Assembly: GCA_963753195.1 (NCBI GenBank)
Contig: CAVWBH010000009.1
Span: forward strand, 558,001 to 622,000
Origin: Palsa-504 sp963753195
GTDB lineage: Bacteria; Actinomycetota; Actinomycetes; Streptosporangiales; Streptosporangiaceae
Direction of reading: 5' to 3'
DNA length: 64,000 nucleotides
A program made the position numbers and the translations under genes. The notes under the pieces are model-generated. The model did no database searches, had not been told where the DNA came from, and was given only the letters and a program-made list of their open reading frames with translations. Shown here piece after piece: positions 45,166-55,124 of this stretch (the first letter of the stretch is position 1; the number at the start of each line of letters is the position of its first letter).

Positions 45166-46179
45166 ATGAGCAGCGGGACCCCGTCCGCTGAGCCGGATCC
45201 GGAGCACGCCATGACGCCGCCGGCCAGCCAGACCGCCGGGCAGGCCGAACGGCCGGAGGACATCAAGGCCGTGCCGGTCCGCCACCCCGGGCGGTGGCTG
45301 GCCGGCGCGGTCGTGCTCGTCCTGGTGGCCATGCTGGTGCATTCCCTGGTGACCAACCCGCGCTTCGGGTGGGGCGTCATCGGCACCTACTTCACCTCGA
45401 CGCGGGTGCTGGACGGCCTGGGCATCACCATCCTGCTCACCGTGACCGCCATGGCGATCGGGATCGCGCTCGGCGTGCTCCTGGCCGTCATGCGGCTATC
45501 GGCGAACCCGCTGCTGTCCTGGTCGAGCTGGGTCTACATCTGGTTCTTCCGCGGCACCCCCGTCCTGGTCCAGTTGCTGTTCTGGTACTTCATCGCCGCT
45601 CTCTACCCGCAGATCTCCCTGGGCGTGCCGTTCGGGCCCGCGTTCCTGCACGCCAACGCGAACAGCCTGGTCAGCCCGCTGGCTGCGGCCATCCTCGGGC
45701 TCGGGCTGAACGAGGGCGCGTACATGGCCGAGATCGTCCGGGCCGGGATCCTGTCCGTCGACCACGGCCAGGTCGAGGCCGCGCAGGCGCTGGGCATGGG
45801 CAGCACCCTGACCACGCGCCGGATCGTCCTGCCGCAGGCGATGCGGGTCATCATCCCGCCCACCGGCAACGAGGTCATCTCGATGCTCAAGACCTCGTCC
45901 CTGGCCAGCGTCATCACGGTCACCGAACTCCTGTTCTCGGTCCAGCTCATCTACGCGGCGAACTTCAAGACCATCCCGCTGCTGCTCGTGGCCTCTATCT
46001 GGTACCTGATCGTGACGTCTATCCTGACCGTCGGCCAGTATTACACCGAGCGGCATTACGCCCGCGGTGCCACCCGGGAGCTGCCGCCCACCCCGTGGCA
46101 GCGGCTGCGCAGGCAGCTGTTCACCATCCGGGGCCGGCCGCCCGAGCTGGCCCGGTACCAGCGACCAGGGGAGGAATGA
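45166..46179 (+). CDS. Amino-acid ABC transporter permease (HisM/GlnP type)
   Basis: 337 residues with about five membrane segments and the coupling loop EAAQALGMGSTLTTRRIVLPQAMRVIIPP (EAA motif). The start MSSGTPSAEPDPEHAM at 45166 leads a cytoplasmic tail; the family core begins near RWLAGAVVLVLVAMLV. Its stop overlaps the ATPase start codons (ATGATGA). Functions with the adjacent SBP and ATPase. Confidence 0.93.
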   Translation: MSSGTPSAEPDPEHAMTPPASQTAGQAERPEDIKAVPVRHPGRWLAGAVVLVLVAMLVHSLVTNPRFGWGVIGTYFTSTRVLDGLGITILLTVTAMAIGIALGVLLAVMRLSANPLLSWSSWVYIWFFRGTPVLVQLLFWYFIAALYPQISLGVPFGPAFLHANANSLVSPLAAAILGLGLNEGAYMAEIVRAGILSVDHGQVEAAQALGMGSTLTTRRIVLPQAMRVIIPPTGNEVISMLKTSSLASVITVTELLFSVQLIYAANFKTIPLLLVASIWYLIVTSILTVGQYYTERHYARGATRELPPTPWQRLRRQLFTIRGRPPELARYQRPGEE

Positions 46180-46982
46180 TGACCGCCACCAGCGGGACGT
46201 CCGCTGAGCCGGGCCCCGGCGGGGGCCCCATGGTGCTCGCCGAGGGCGTGCGCAAGCGGTTCGGCCGGCTCGAGGTGCTGCGGGGCATCGATCTGCGGGT
46301 GGAGCGCCAGGAGGTTGTGTGCATCATCGGGCCGTCCGGCTCGGGCAAGTCGACCCTGCTGCGCTGCGTCAACCACCTGGAGAAGATCCATGCCGGGCGG
46401 CTGTGGGTCGACGGCGAGCTGGTCGGCTACCGGGAGAACGGCGGCAAGCTGTACGAGCTGCGCGACCGGGAGGTATGCGCCAAGCGGGCCGAGATCGGCA
46501 TGGTGTTCCAGCAGTTCAACCTGTTCCCGCACATGACGGCGCTGGAGAACGTGGCCGAGGCGCCCATCCACGTGAAGGGCATGCCGAAGGCCCGTGCGGT
46601 CGAGATCGCCGAGCGGCTGCTGGAACGGGCCGGCCTGAAGGACAAGGTGAACTCCTACCCCCGGCAGCTGTCCGGCGGGCAGCAGCAGCGGGTCGCCATC
46701 GCCCGCGCGCTGGCCATGGAGCCCAAACTCATGCTGTTCGACGAGCCGACCAGCGCCCTGGATCCCGAACTGGTCGGTGAGGTGCTGGAAGTAATGCGCG
46801 ACCTGGCCACCAGCGGCATGACGATGATTGTGGTCACCCATGAGATGGGATTCGCCCGCGAGGTGGGCGATGCGCTGGTGTTCATGGACGGCGGTGTCCT
46901 GGTCGAGTCCGGGCGGCCGCGGGAGGTGCTCAGCAACCCCCAGCACGAGCGTACTCGGGCGTTCCTGTCGCGGGTTCTGTGA
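46179..46982 (+). CDS. Amino-acid ABC transporter ATP-binding protein (GlnQ/HisP type)
   Basis: About 267 residues. Walker A GPSGSGKSTLL, Q-loop FQQFNLFPHM, signature LSGGQQQRVAIARAL, Walker B LMLFDEPTSALDPE and H-loop VVTHEMGFA. Starts ATG 46176 and ATG 46179 both follow GGGGAGGA. The first overlaps the permease stop by 4 nt. Drives import with the upstream genes. Confidence 0.96.
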   Translation: MTATSGTSAEPGPGGGPMVLAEGVRKRFGRLEVLRGIDLRVERQEVVCIIGPSGSGKSTLLRCVNHLEKIHAGRLWVDGELVGYRENGGKLYELRDREVCAKRAEIGMVFQQFNLFPHMTALENVAEAPIHVKGMPKARAVEIAERLLERAGLKDKVNSYPRQLSGGQQQRVAIARALAMEPKLMLFDEPTSALDPELVGEVLEVMRDLATSGMTMIVVTHEMGFAREVGDALVFMDGGVLVESGRPREVLSNPQHERTRAFLSRVL

Positions 46983-46993
46983 CCTGGCCTGGG

Positions 46994-48553
<1,560 letters not shown>

Positions 48554-48607
48554 GCCGGCAGGATAACGGCTGGCCTGCCGCGCCGGCAGGGGCGGCTCAG
48601 CGCCGGT

Positions 48608-49393
48608 TCAGCGCCGGGCGGCGCCGGCGGCCTCGCTGATGGCCTGGGCGGCGGCCCGGACCTGGGCGAGCAGTTTGTCCTGCAGCGGCGCGGACGCCCG
48701 CACCAGCGGCGAGGGCACGGTGATCACCGCGGTCATGCGCTTGCCCTGGAGCACCGGCGCGGACACGGCCCACACGCCCTTCTCCAGTTCCTCCTCGCTG
48801 ACCGCATAGCCCTGCTCGGCGGCCTGCGCCGCTTTGCGCTCCAGCAGGGCGGCGCCCTGCGGATCGCGCTCGGCCAGCGCAGCCAGATGGGACCTGCGCT
48901 GCTCGGGGGTCAGGCCGGCCAGCAGCAGCCGGGCGCTGGCCCCGCGTTCCAGCGGCATCGGCTGGCCGGGTTCGAACGCGATGCGCAGCCGCTGGGCCGA
49001 CTCGACCCGGTGCACGCACACCGCGGACCGGCCGATCAGCCGGACCAGGATGACCGTCTCGCCGGTCTGCGCGGCCAGCTCGCGCATGAACGGGTCGGCG
49101 ATATCGATGATGCTCTCGGCGGCCTCGGCCGCGCGGGCCAGGCCGATCAGCCGGGCCGACAGCCGGTAGCTGCCGCGCTCGTCCCCGGCCAGCAGGCCGG
49201 TTTCGCGCAGCAGCGTGATGTACCGGTAGACGCTGGGCAGCGCGATGCCGGTGGCCGCGGCCAGCTCGCGGGCGGTTAGGCTGCTCCGTTCGGCGGAGAA
49301 GGCCAGCATCAGGGCGAGAACGCGGCGGGCTCCCTCGCAGCCGTGGGCGGCACTCGCTTCCGGGGGCATCTTGACGGCCGTAGCCCTGGCCAT
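48608..49393 (-). CDS. IclR-family transcriptional regulator
   Basis: 261 residues. Winged helix RRVLALMLAFSAERSSLTARELAAATGIALPSVYRYITLLRETGLL and an IclR effector domain with IIDIADPFMRELAAQTGETVILV and CVHRVESAQRLRIAFEPGQ. Regulators of this type control neighbouring catabolic genes; the amidase downstream fits. An AT-rich promoter with an imperfect TTTCGC/GCGAAA repeat at 49477-49497 lies upstream. Starts ATG 49393. Confidence 0.92.
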   Translation of the reverse strand: MARATAVKMPPEASAAHGCEGARRVLALMLAFSAERSSLTARELAAATGIALPSVYRYITLLRETGLLAGDERGSYRLSARLIGLARAAEAAESIIDIADPFMRELAAQTGETVILVRLIGRSAVCVHRVESAQRLRIAFEPGQPMPLERGASARLLLAGLTPEQRRSHLAALAERDPQGAALLERKAAQAAEQGYAVSEEELEKGVWAVSAPVLQGKRMTAVITVPSPLVRASAPLQDKLLAQVRAAAQAISEAAGAARR

Positions 49394-49476
49394 GATGACC
49401 TTTCTCAGTACGCCAGAATAAAAGTATCAGTAAACGATAATTAAGCCGCGAGAATATTGTCAACTTGTGTACCGAG

Positions 49477-49497
49477 TTTCGCGCAATAATTGCGAAA
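49477..49497. promoter_or_regulatory. Candidate operator upstream of the IclR gene
   Basis: Imperfect inverted repeat TTTCGC and GCGAAA around GCAAT-A-ATTGC, in an AT-rich stretch. About 84 nt upstream of the IclR start. Confidence 0.4.
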
Positions 49498-49625
49498 TAG
49501 GGCGGAGGCTCGGGCGGCCGAGGCACAATCTGCCCGAACGGCCCAAGGTCATGCCGGCGGGAGGCCGGCTTCATGATCGCGGCCAGTTGTGGACCGCATT
49601 TGGGCCGAACGGGCCAGGAAACGCG

Positions 49626-50327
49626 TTACGGAATGAGCAGGCGGGTGCCCAGGGCCAGGGCGGCGGCGCAGACCAGGAGGAACAGGGTTACCCACGCGCC
49701 GCGCGGGACGCGGGTCAGCCGGGCCAGCTGGTCGGCGTCGGACACCCCGCGGCGCGGGCGGCCCCGGCGGGCCAGCTCGAGCGCCGGGCGCATCCCGCCG
49801 AGCAGGAGGAACCAGGCGAACAGGTAGGCGAAGCCCGCCTGCACCGCGGCCGAGGCAAAATAGCTGACCGCGAACACGCAGCCCGCGGTGGCCAGCACGG
49901 CCAGCGCGCCGAACGCGTTGCGGATGGCCAGGAACGTCGCGGCCAGCAGGACCAGGGCCAGCCACAGCAGGGCGGTCTGATGCCGTGCGGCCAGCAGCCC
50001 GGCCGCGCCGGCGCCGAGCAGCGATGGGGTCAGGTAGCCCGCGGCCGCCGTCAGCACCAGGCCCGGGCCGCGGCGCTTCCCGCGCGAGTAGGTCACCCCA
50101 GAGCTGTCCGAATGCAGCCGGATCCCCTCCAGACGCCGGCCGGACAGCACGGACACCAGCGCGTGGCCGCCCTCGTGCGCGATCGTGATCACCTTGCCGG
50201 CCAGCCGCCAGGACCCGGTGTTCAGCACGAGGAGCAGGGCGGCCAGGCCGGCCACGGCCACCACCCAGGCGGGCGGCACGGGCTGGCTGCCTGAAATCCG
50301 CTCCCAGAGCCGGCTGAGCAGGCTCAC
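49626..50327 (-). CDS. M50-family membrane metalloprotease-like protein
   Basis: 233 residues with several membrane segments. The zinc motif HEGGH fits HExxH inside the second membrane segment (VITIAHEGGHALVSVL). A loop TYSRGKRRGPGLVLTAAAGYLTPSLLG resembles M50B proteins. Substrate unknown; intramembrane proteolysis of an anti-sigma factor is a common role. It is followed at 50380 by a second membrane protease gene on the same strand. Confidence 0.75.
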   Translation of the reverse strand: MSLLSRLWERISGSQPVPPAWVVAVAGLAALLLVLNTGSWRLAGKVITIAHEGGHALVSVLSGRRLEGIRLHSDSSGVTYSRGKRRGPGLVLTAAAGYLTPSLLGAGAAGLLAARHQTALLWLALVLLAATFLAIRNAFGALAVLATAGCVFAVSYFASAAVQAGFAYLFAWFLLLGGMRPALELARRGRPRRGVSDADQLARLTRVPRGAWVTLFLLVCAAALALGTRLLIP

Positions 50328-50379
50328 CGGGCGCTCACGAGGGCGCTCGCCGCGCTCACCGGGCGCTCACGGAGGGCGC

Positions 50380-51186
50380 TCACGGGGCGGGGAGCCAGGA
50401 GACGTGGCCGGCCAGCAGCGCGTAGCCGATGAAGGTCACGGCGTCGATCAGGGCGTGCGCCACGATCAGCGGGGTCACCCGGCCGTAGCGGCGGTAGAAG
50501 ATGCCGAAGATGACGCCCATGGCCGCGTTGCCGAGGAATGCGCCAATGCCCTGGTACAGGTGGTAGGAGCCACGGATCACCGCGCTGATGGCGATGGCCT
50601 GGGCCGGCCTGACCCCGAGCTGGTCCAGCCGGTTCAGCAGGTACCCGACGACGATGACTTCTTCCAGGATGCCGTTCTGCGCAGCGGACAGGACCAGCAC
50701 CGGGAAGCGCCACCAGACGTCGGGCAGGTTCTCGGCCACGACGTTCAGCTCGACGCCCAGGTGGTAGGCGATCAGGTACAGGCCCAGGCCCGCCCCGCCG
50801 ATCAGCGCGGCCAGCCCGGCGCCCCAGGCCAGGTCCCGGCCTGGCTGGCTGGCATCCAGGCCGATCGATGACGGCCCCTCTCCTGACCGGGCCAGCAGGT
50901 AGAACACGAGCAGGACCGGGGCCAGGGCCAGGGTGATGTCGGTGAGCTGCAGGAACAGGTCGAGCAGCGGCCGCCCGGGGGCGAGGGTGCCGTGCACCAC
51001 CACCGCCTGCTTGCTGAGGGTCTGCTGCGCGGTCAGCGAGCCGATGTACTGGACCAGCGCGTACAGGCCGCTGGCGCCGAGGGAGACGGCGAAGACGGTG
51101 ACGATCTCCCAGCGCAGCAGGCGAGGTCCCGGCAGGCCGGGGGCAGCCGCATCCGCGTGCGGAGTGATCGAGGTCTCGTCCGTCAC
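50380..51186 (-). CDS. CPBP-family intramembrane protease
   Basis: 268 residues, about eight membrane segments. The ABI/CAAX motifs are AQNGILEEVIVVGYLLNRL (EE pair), SYHLYQGIGAFLGN and AHALIDAV, supplying Glu and His residues for catalysis. CPBP proteins include Rce1 homologues and maturation proteases; the target is unknown. The GCGCTCACGG repeat spacer to the M50 gene is short, so both may be co-transcribed. Confidence 0.88.
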   Translation of the reverse strand: MTDETSITPHADAAAPGLPGPRLLRWEIVTVFAVSLGASGLYALVQYIGSLTAQQTLSKQAVVVHGTLAPGRPLLDLFLQLTDITLALAPVLLVFYLLARSGEGPSSIGLDASQPGRDLAWGAGLAALIGGAGLGLYLIAYHLGVELNVVAENLPDVWWRFPVLVLSAAQNGILEEVIVVGYLLNRLDQLGVRPAQAIAISAVIRGSYHLYQGIGAFLGNAAMGVIFGIFYRRYGRVTPLIVAHALIDAVTFIGYALLAGHVSWLPAP

Positions 51187-51307
51187 GCCTGCCAGTATCG
51201 CCCGGCCGGGCCGATGACATGGCCCGCCGGCACCGGATGGCCCGGCGTAGCCGGCGGGCTATTAAGCTCTGTGGTCATCCAGGCACGTATATCTAGCAGA
51301 GGTCATC

Positions 51308-51799
51308 ATGGTCCAGCGCTACCCGTCTAGCGACAAGCCCCTCGAGGCGGAGCGGCCTCCTGCTCCCAAGCCGGTGGAGAATGCGGTCAAGCTCATGTAC
51401 GTGGGCGCGGCGATCAGCACCGTCAGCCTGATCATCTCGCTGGCCTTCATCGGCAGCATCAAGCCCGCGCTCAGGAGCGAATTCCCGAAGTACACGGCCA
51501 GCCAGATCGACCGGGCGTTCACGGCGTTCATCATCGTCGCGATCATCTCAGCGGGCGTCGGGATCGGCCTGTGGCTGTTGATGGCGCGAGCCAACGGCCA
51601 GGGCAAGAACTGGGCCCGGATCACCTCGACCGTGCTGTTCGGCATCGAGACCCTCACCGTGGTCGAATCATTCCGAGGCCCGAAGAGGATCGTCGACCTC
51701 GTGTTCCCGGTGCTGACCTGGCTGGTCGGGCTGGCCGTGGTATGGCTGCTGTGGCGCCCGGAATCGACCGCGTTCTTCAAGCGGCAGGCCTATACGTGA
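51308..51799 (+). CDS. Four-helix membrane protein of unknown function
   Basis: 163 residues. Four hydrophobic segments can be traced (MYVGAAISTVSLIISLAFI, AFIIVAIISAGVGIGLWLLM, ITSTVLFGIETLTVV, VFPVLTWLVGLAVVWLLW) after a Pro-rich N-terminal tail. ATG 51308 follows GAGGTCATC. Its stop overlaps the GTG start of the aldolase gene (GTGA), so the two are coupled. No catalytic motif seen. Confidence 0.78.
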   Translation: MVQRYPSSDKPLEAERPPAPKPVENAVKLMYVGAAISTVSLIISLAFIGSIKPALRSEFPKYTASQIDRAFTAFIIVAIISAGVGIGLWLLMARANGQGKNWARITSTVLFGIETLTVVESFRGPKRIVDLVFPVLTWLVGLAVVWLLWRPESTAFFKRQAYT

Positions 51800-52746
51800 G
51801 TCCGGCCGCGGTCGTCTTCGCGGCCGTGCCGACGCTGCTGCGCAGCGACGGCGAGCTCGATCTCGAGGCTAACCGGGCCCTGTACAAGCACGTGGCCGGG
51901 CTGCTGGACGGGCTGTTCGTGGCCGGGACGACAGGCGAGTTCCCGGCCCTGGACGACTCCGAGCGGCTGTCGCTCATCGAGCTGGCGCTGGCCGAGGCCG
52001 GGCCGGACCGGGTCATCGCGCACGTCGGCGCGCCGGACGCCCGTCACAGCGCCCGGCTGGCCCAGGCCGCGGCCGCCCTCGGCGCGACGCGGCTCGCGGC
52101 GATCACGCCGTACTACCTGCCCGCGCGGCCCGACGAGCTGACCGCCCACTACAGCCGCATCAAAGACGCCGCGCCCGGCCCGGAGCTGTACGCCTACATT
52201 TTTCCCGAACGGACCGGCCTGCACGTGTCCGCAGCATTGTTCTCGCAGCTCGCGGCCACCGCGGGCCTGGCCGGGGTCAAGCTCAGCGGCGCCGCCGCCG
52301 ACGACGTGGCCGGGTTTGCGGCGGCGGCCGCGGGCCTGGCCATATTCTCCGGTGACGACTCGGACCCGGCGGCCACGATGCGGGCCGGCGGGACCGGGCT
52401 GATCTCCGGCCGGGGCAGCGCCTACCCCGAGGTCTACGCGGCGCTCACCGCGGCGCAGGCGGCAGGCGACCAGGAGGCGGCGGCCCGGCACCAGCAGGCC
52501 CTGGACCGGATCGTCGCCCTCGGGCAGAGCATCGGCCGCCTCAAGTACGCCCTGGGGCTGCGCGGCCTGGGCGGCACCACGGCCCGGATGACCGTCGACC
52601 CGCCGGACGCCGGCGTGGCCGCGGCCATCGCCGCCGAGGTCGCCGCGCTGTTATCGGCGGCCGCGCTGTTATCGGCGGCCGCGCTGCTATCGGCAGCCGT
52701 GCTGTTATCGGCGGTTGTGGACGGCCGGCGTCGTCCGCTGCTGTGA
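51796..52746 (+). CDS. DapA/NanA-family aldolase with repeat tail
   Basis: 316 residues, class I TIM-barrel aldolase. Family signs: VPTLLRSDGELDLEANRALYKHVAG, GTTGEFPALDDSERLSL, the Tyr region ELYAYIFPERTG and Schiff-base Lys in AGVKLSGAA. It may be dihydrodipicolinate synthase-like or a keto-acid lyase; the substrate is unknown. The last ~35 residues hold four exact 6-residue units (ALLSAA) from an 18-bp tandem repeat at 52645-52716, absent from other family members I know. The start overlaps the upstream stop. Confidence 0.87.
   Translation: MSPAAVVFAAVPTLLRSDGELDLEANRALYKHVAGLLDGLFVAGTTGEFPALDDSERLSLIELALAEAGPDRVIAHVGAPDARHSARLAQAAAALGATRLAAITPYYLPARPDELTAHYSRIKDAAPGPELYAYIFPERTGLHVSAALFSQLAATAGLAGVKLSGAAADDVAGFAAAAAGLAIFSGDDSDPAATMRAGGTGLISGRGSAYPEVYAALTAAQAAGDQEAAARHQQALDRIVALGQSIGRLKYALGLRGLGGTTARMTVDPPDAGVAAAIAAEVAALLSAAALLSAAALLSAAVLLSAVVDGRRRPLL
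52645..52716 (+). repeat. 18-bp in-frame tandem repeat (four units)
   Basis: Units of GCGCTGTTATCGGCGGCC start at 52645, 52663, 52681 and 52699; the last two carry a few substitutions. They encode ALLSAA. Confidence 0.9.
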
Positions 52747-52779
52747 ACCGCCGGCCCGGGTCGCGCGTCTTGTATTCAC

Positions 52780-52810
52780 GAGGTCCGGCGAGAGCGGGGC
52801 GCCGGACCTC
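52780..52810 (+). terminator. Hairpin after the aldolase gene
   Basis: Perfect 10-bp stem GAGGTCCGGC (52780-52789) and GCCGGACCTC (52801-52810), 11-nt loop, 34 nt after the stop. A related hairpin at 52848-52904 (arms AGACCCGGCG and CGCCGGGTCT) shares CCGGCGAGAGCGGG. Confidence 0.65.
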
Positions 52811-53253
52811 AAACAAAGCTCGGCAATCGTGCGGGTGCCGGGCCGGCAGACCCGGCGAGAGCGGGCACTGGACAGCGGGCCGGTGTGAGCGGGGCGCCGG
52901 GTCTGACCAATTGCCGCGGTGACGTTCCCGCGGTGTCAGCGTCGGGGTTTCCTGCCGCGGTCATGTTCCCGCGCTGTCCTCGCGGCACTTTCCGCGCCGC
53001 GCTGTCCTCGCCGCGCTGTCCTCGCCGCGGCAAGTCTGTCCGAAGCGGCCGGACGCGGCGGACACATCTGTCCCTCGGCACCGGCGCGCGGGGTGCCTCG
53101 GAAGCGAAGCTCCCGGTCACAGCGGGACGGATCGCCCGGAGCGCGGCATGCGAAATCCTAACGGCCCAGCTCTGGACTAATCACCCGTACTGACGTAAGC
53201 AGGTAAAAGGGAGCTAGAAGGTCTAGACCGTTAGATCCTCAGGGAGGAACCTC
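52811..53253. other. Intergenic region with GC repeats
   Basis: No gene is supported. It holds the second hairpin at 52848-52904 and CGCCGCGCTGTCCT repeats near 52985-53030. The GGGAGGAAC ribosome site for the next gene lies at its end. Confidence 0.5.
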
Positions 53254-54066
53254 TTGGCGGAGGCGTGGATGCGGGGCGCCAGATGCATTCGGGCACAGAC
53301 CGACGGGGGACAGTTGGGGGGAGGCGCGCCGCGGGTGGTCTGGCTGACCCTCGGCGCCGATCCGAAGGCCATCTCAGCCTGGTCGGCGGCCCAGCGGCTC
53401 AACCAGGAGGACCGGCCATGCCACCTGGTGTGGGATCCGCTCCGCGGCGAAATCGCGCAGATGCTGCCGATCGTCCGGGCCGGGTGCGCGCTCGGTACCC
53501 GGGAGAGCATCGACTACGCACCGGGCCCGCTCCCGCACCGCCCGCCCAGCGTGAACCGCGTGAACCGCGAGGGCCGGCTGTGCGTGCAGATCGGGGTCCT
53601 CAGCACCCCCCGGGAGCCATTCACCAGTTACCACATGATCGGGCTGAGCGAGATCATGGCCTGGCTCGACTCCTGGCAGATCCCCCGGCGCTGGCCCGCC
53701 GGGACGCCGGCCCCCTTCCGGCAGCCGACCAGGCCGCGCAGCCGGGCATTGTGGGCGCGCGGCGGCCACTTCGGCGCCTCTCAGGTGCCCGGCTGCGACA
53801 GCATCGGCCCCGGCGGCATCGACATCGACCAGATCGCCAGCGCGCCCGCAGTGGCCGGCGAGCTCACGGAACCGGCGCTGTCCGGCTCCGGCCTGGCCGA
53901 CCGGGCGTTGGCTCGGTCGAGGCGGCTCGGCCCGGTGCCTGCCGACCGGGCCTCGCTCCGCCTGGGCCCGCATAGGTCATCGTTCGGCGCGGCCGATCCG
54001 TCATACAGCGCCGCCGAGCCGTCATACAGCGCCGCTGAGCCATCGTTCAGCGCGGCCGGGGTGTGA
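53254..54066 (+). CDS. Degenerate N-acetylmuramoyl-L-alanine amidase-like protein
   Basis: 270 residues. The core (VWLTLGADPKAISAWSAAQRL, then HLVWDPLRGEIAQMLP and LCVQIGVLS) resembles the PGRP/amidase-2 fold of phage lysins. The segment GGHFGASQVPGCDSIGPGGIDIDQI aligns with GH-x-HVPxNxHxDPG, but the second His is Ala and the later HxDPG has become SIGPG. Zinc hydrolase activity is doubtful; ligand binding is possible. The start is TTG 53254 with GGGAGGAAC upstream. The C-terminus has four 7-residue repeats (DPSYSAA type). Confidence 0.6.
   Translation: MAEAWMRGARCIRAQTDGGQLGGGAPRVVWLTLGADPKAISAWSAAQRLNQEDRPCHLVWDPLRGEIAQMLPIVRAGCALGTRESIDYAPGPLPHRPPSVNRVNREGRLCVQIGVLSTPREPFTSYHMIGLSEIMAWLDSWQIPRRWPAGTPAPFRQPTRPRSRALWARGGHFGASQVPGCDSIGPGGIDIDQIASAPAVAGELTEPALSGSGLADRALARSRRLGPVPADRASLRLGPHRSSFGAADPSYSAAEPSYSAAEPSFSAAGV
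53974..54057 (+). repeat. 21-bp in-frame tandem repeat (four units)
   Basis: Units start at 53974, 53995, 54016 and 54037 and encode RSSFGAA, DPSYSAA, EPSYSAA and EPSFSAA. Confidence 0.85.
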
Positions 54067-54108
54067 CAGGTACAGCGAGGTGTGACAGGCACCGCGAGGT
54101 GTGACAGG
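54061..54108. repeat. 19-bp tandem repeat
   Basis: GTGTGACAGG starts at 54061, 54080 and 54099, within units GTGTGACAGGYACMGCGAG. It begins in the last codons of the previous gene. Confidence 0.75.
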
Positions 54109-54117
54109 CTTTCCCGG

Positions 54118-54291
54118 GTGAGCATGCCCGACCTGTCCAGCACCCCGCGCACCGCGCTGGAACGGCACCGCGAGCGCGGCCGGACCGATCGCGGTGACCC
54201 GCACGCCGTGCTGATCTGCCACCTCGAGGTCGTGGTCAACGGCGAGGTGCCCGGTTCGGCTACTGGCGCCGCACGACAGCTGAGGCCATAG
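54118..54291 (+). pseudogene. Remnant of a PPOX-type flavin-binding protein N-terminus
   Basis: From GTG 54118 the frame reads VSMPDLSSTPRTALERHRERGRTDRGDPHAVLICHLEVVVNGEVPGSAT. It matches the start of pyridoxamine 5'-phosphate oxidase-like flavoproteins (TPRTxLxRxxxRxxTDRxxLHAVLDEALICHLGVVVDG), but lacks the DEA segment and everything after ~45 residues. It ends just before the oligoribonuclease gene, so it is most likely a deletion remnant. A short coupled leader gene is possible but less likely. Confidence 0.5.
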
Positions 54292-54294
54292 GCT

Positions 54295-54948
54295 ATGAGG
54301 GTGAACGACCGGTTGGTATGGATCGACTGCGAGATGACAGGGCTCGACATAGAGCGGGATGCCCTCATCGAGATCGCCTGCCTGGTGACCGACGCCGACC
54401 TCACCCTGCTCGACGAGGGTGTGGACGTAATCATCAAGCCTCCAGCAGAGGCGCTGGCCGAGATGCCAGACGTGGTCCGCGAGATGCACACCACCTCCGG
54501 CCTGCTCGCCGAGCTGCCCAGCGGGATAACCATCGCCGAGGCGCAGGACATCGTGCTTGGCTACGTGCGCGGGCATGTCCCCGAGGCCAAGAAGGTACCG
54601 CTGTGCGGTAACTCCATCGCCACCGACCGCTGGTTCATCGCGCGGGACATGCCAGATCTCGATACCTACCTGCATTACCGGATGATCGACGTGTCCAGCA
54701 TCAAGGAGCTGGCGCGTCGCTGGTACCCGCGCTCGTACTTCGCCTCCCCGGCCAAGCACGGCGGGCACCGGGCCCTGGCCGACATCAGGGAGAGCGTGCA
54801 GGAACTGCGCTATTACCGCGAGACGGTATTCGTTCCGCAGCCGGGCCCGGACTCCACGACCGCACGAGAGGTCGCCGCCCGGCACACCGAGCCCAGCGCG
54901 GGCGGGGACAGCGGCGCCGGCGACGCACCGGACGGAGTCGGCACCTGA
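54295..54948 (+). CDS. orn: Oligoribonuclease
   Basis: 217 residues, DEDDh 3'-5' exonuclease that clears 2-5-nt RNAs and pGpG. Motif I is WIDCEMTGLD, motif II and the core GNSIATDRWFIARDMPDLDTYLHYRMIDVSSIKELARRWYP, motif III AKHGGHRALADIRESVQELRYYRE. The ATG at 54295 follows the PPOX remnant by 3 nt. tRNA-His follows, the usual actinobacterial neighbour. The last ~35 residues are disordered. Confidence 0.96.
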   Translation: MRVNDRLVWIDCEMTGLDIERDALIEIACLVTDADLTLLDEGVDVIIKPPAEALAEMPDVVREMHTTSGLLAELPSGITIAEAQDIVLGYVRGHVPEAKKVPLCGNSIATDRWFIARDMPDLDTYLHYRMIDVSSIKELARRWYPRSYFASPAKHGGHRALADIRESVQELRYYRETVFVPQPGPDSTTAREVAARHTEPSAGGDSGAGDAPDGVGT

Positions 54949-55047
54949 CACGAGGGCCGGTCGGGACCGCTATACTTCTTCGAAGGCCGCGCGATGTCCC
55001 CCGGGGCAGCGCGCGTTCTGCTGTCGCCGGAGCATATGGCGACGATG

Positions 55048-55124
55048 GTGGGCGTAGCTCAGTTGGTTAGAGCACCAGGTTGTGGTCCTGGGTGTCGGGG
55101 GTTCGAGTCCCCTCGCTCACCCCA
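55048..55124 (+). tRNA. tRNA-His (GTG)
   Basis: Cloverleaf: acceptor GTGGGCG with CGCTCAC, anticodon arm CCAGG-TT-GTG-GT-CCTGG giving GUG, T-loop GTTCGAG. A G at 55047 can pair with C at 55121, matching the His-specific G-1:C73 pair. CCA is encoded at 55122-55124. Confidence 0.97.

Noticed and set aside
52809..53193. Possible small genes on either strand in the gap after the aldolase gene
   Set aside because: Both frames are Arg/Pro/Ala-rich repeats without a ribosome site or recognisable family.
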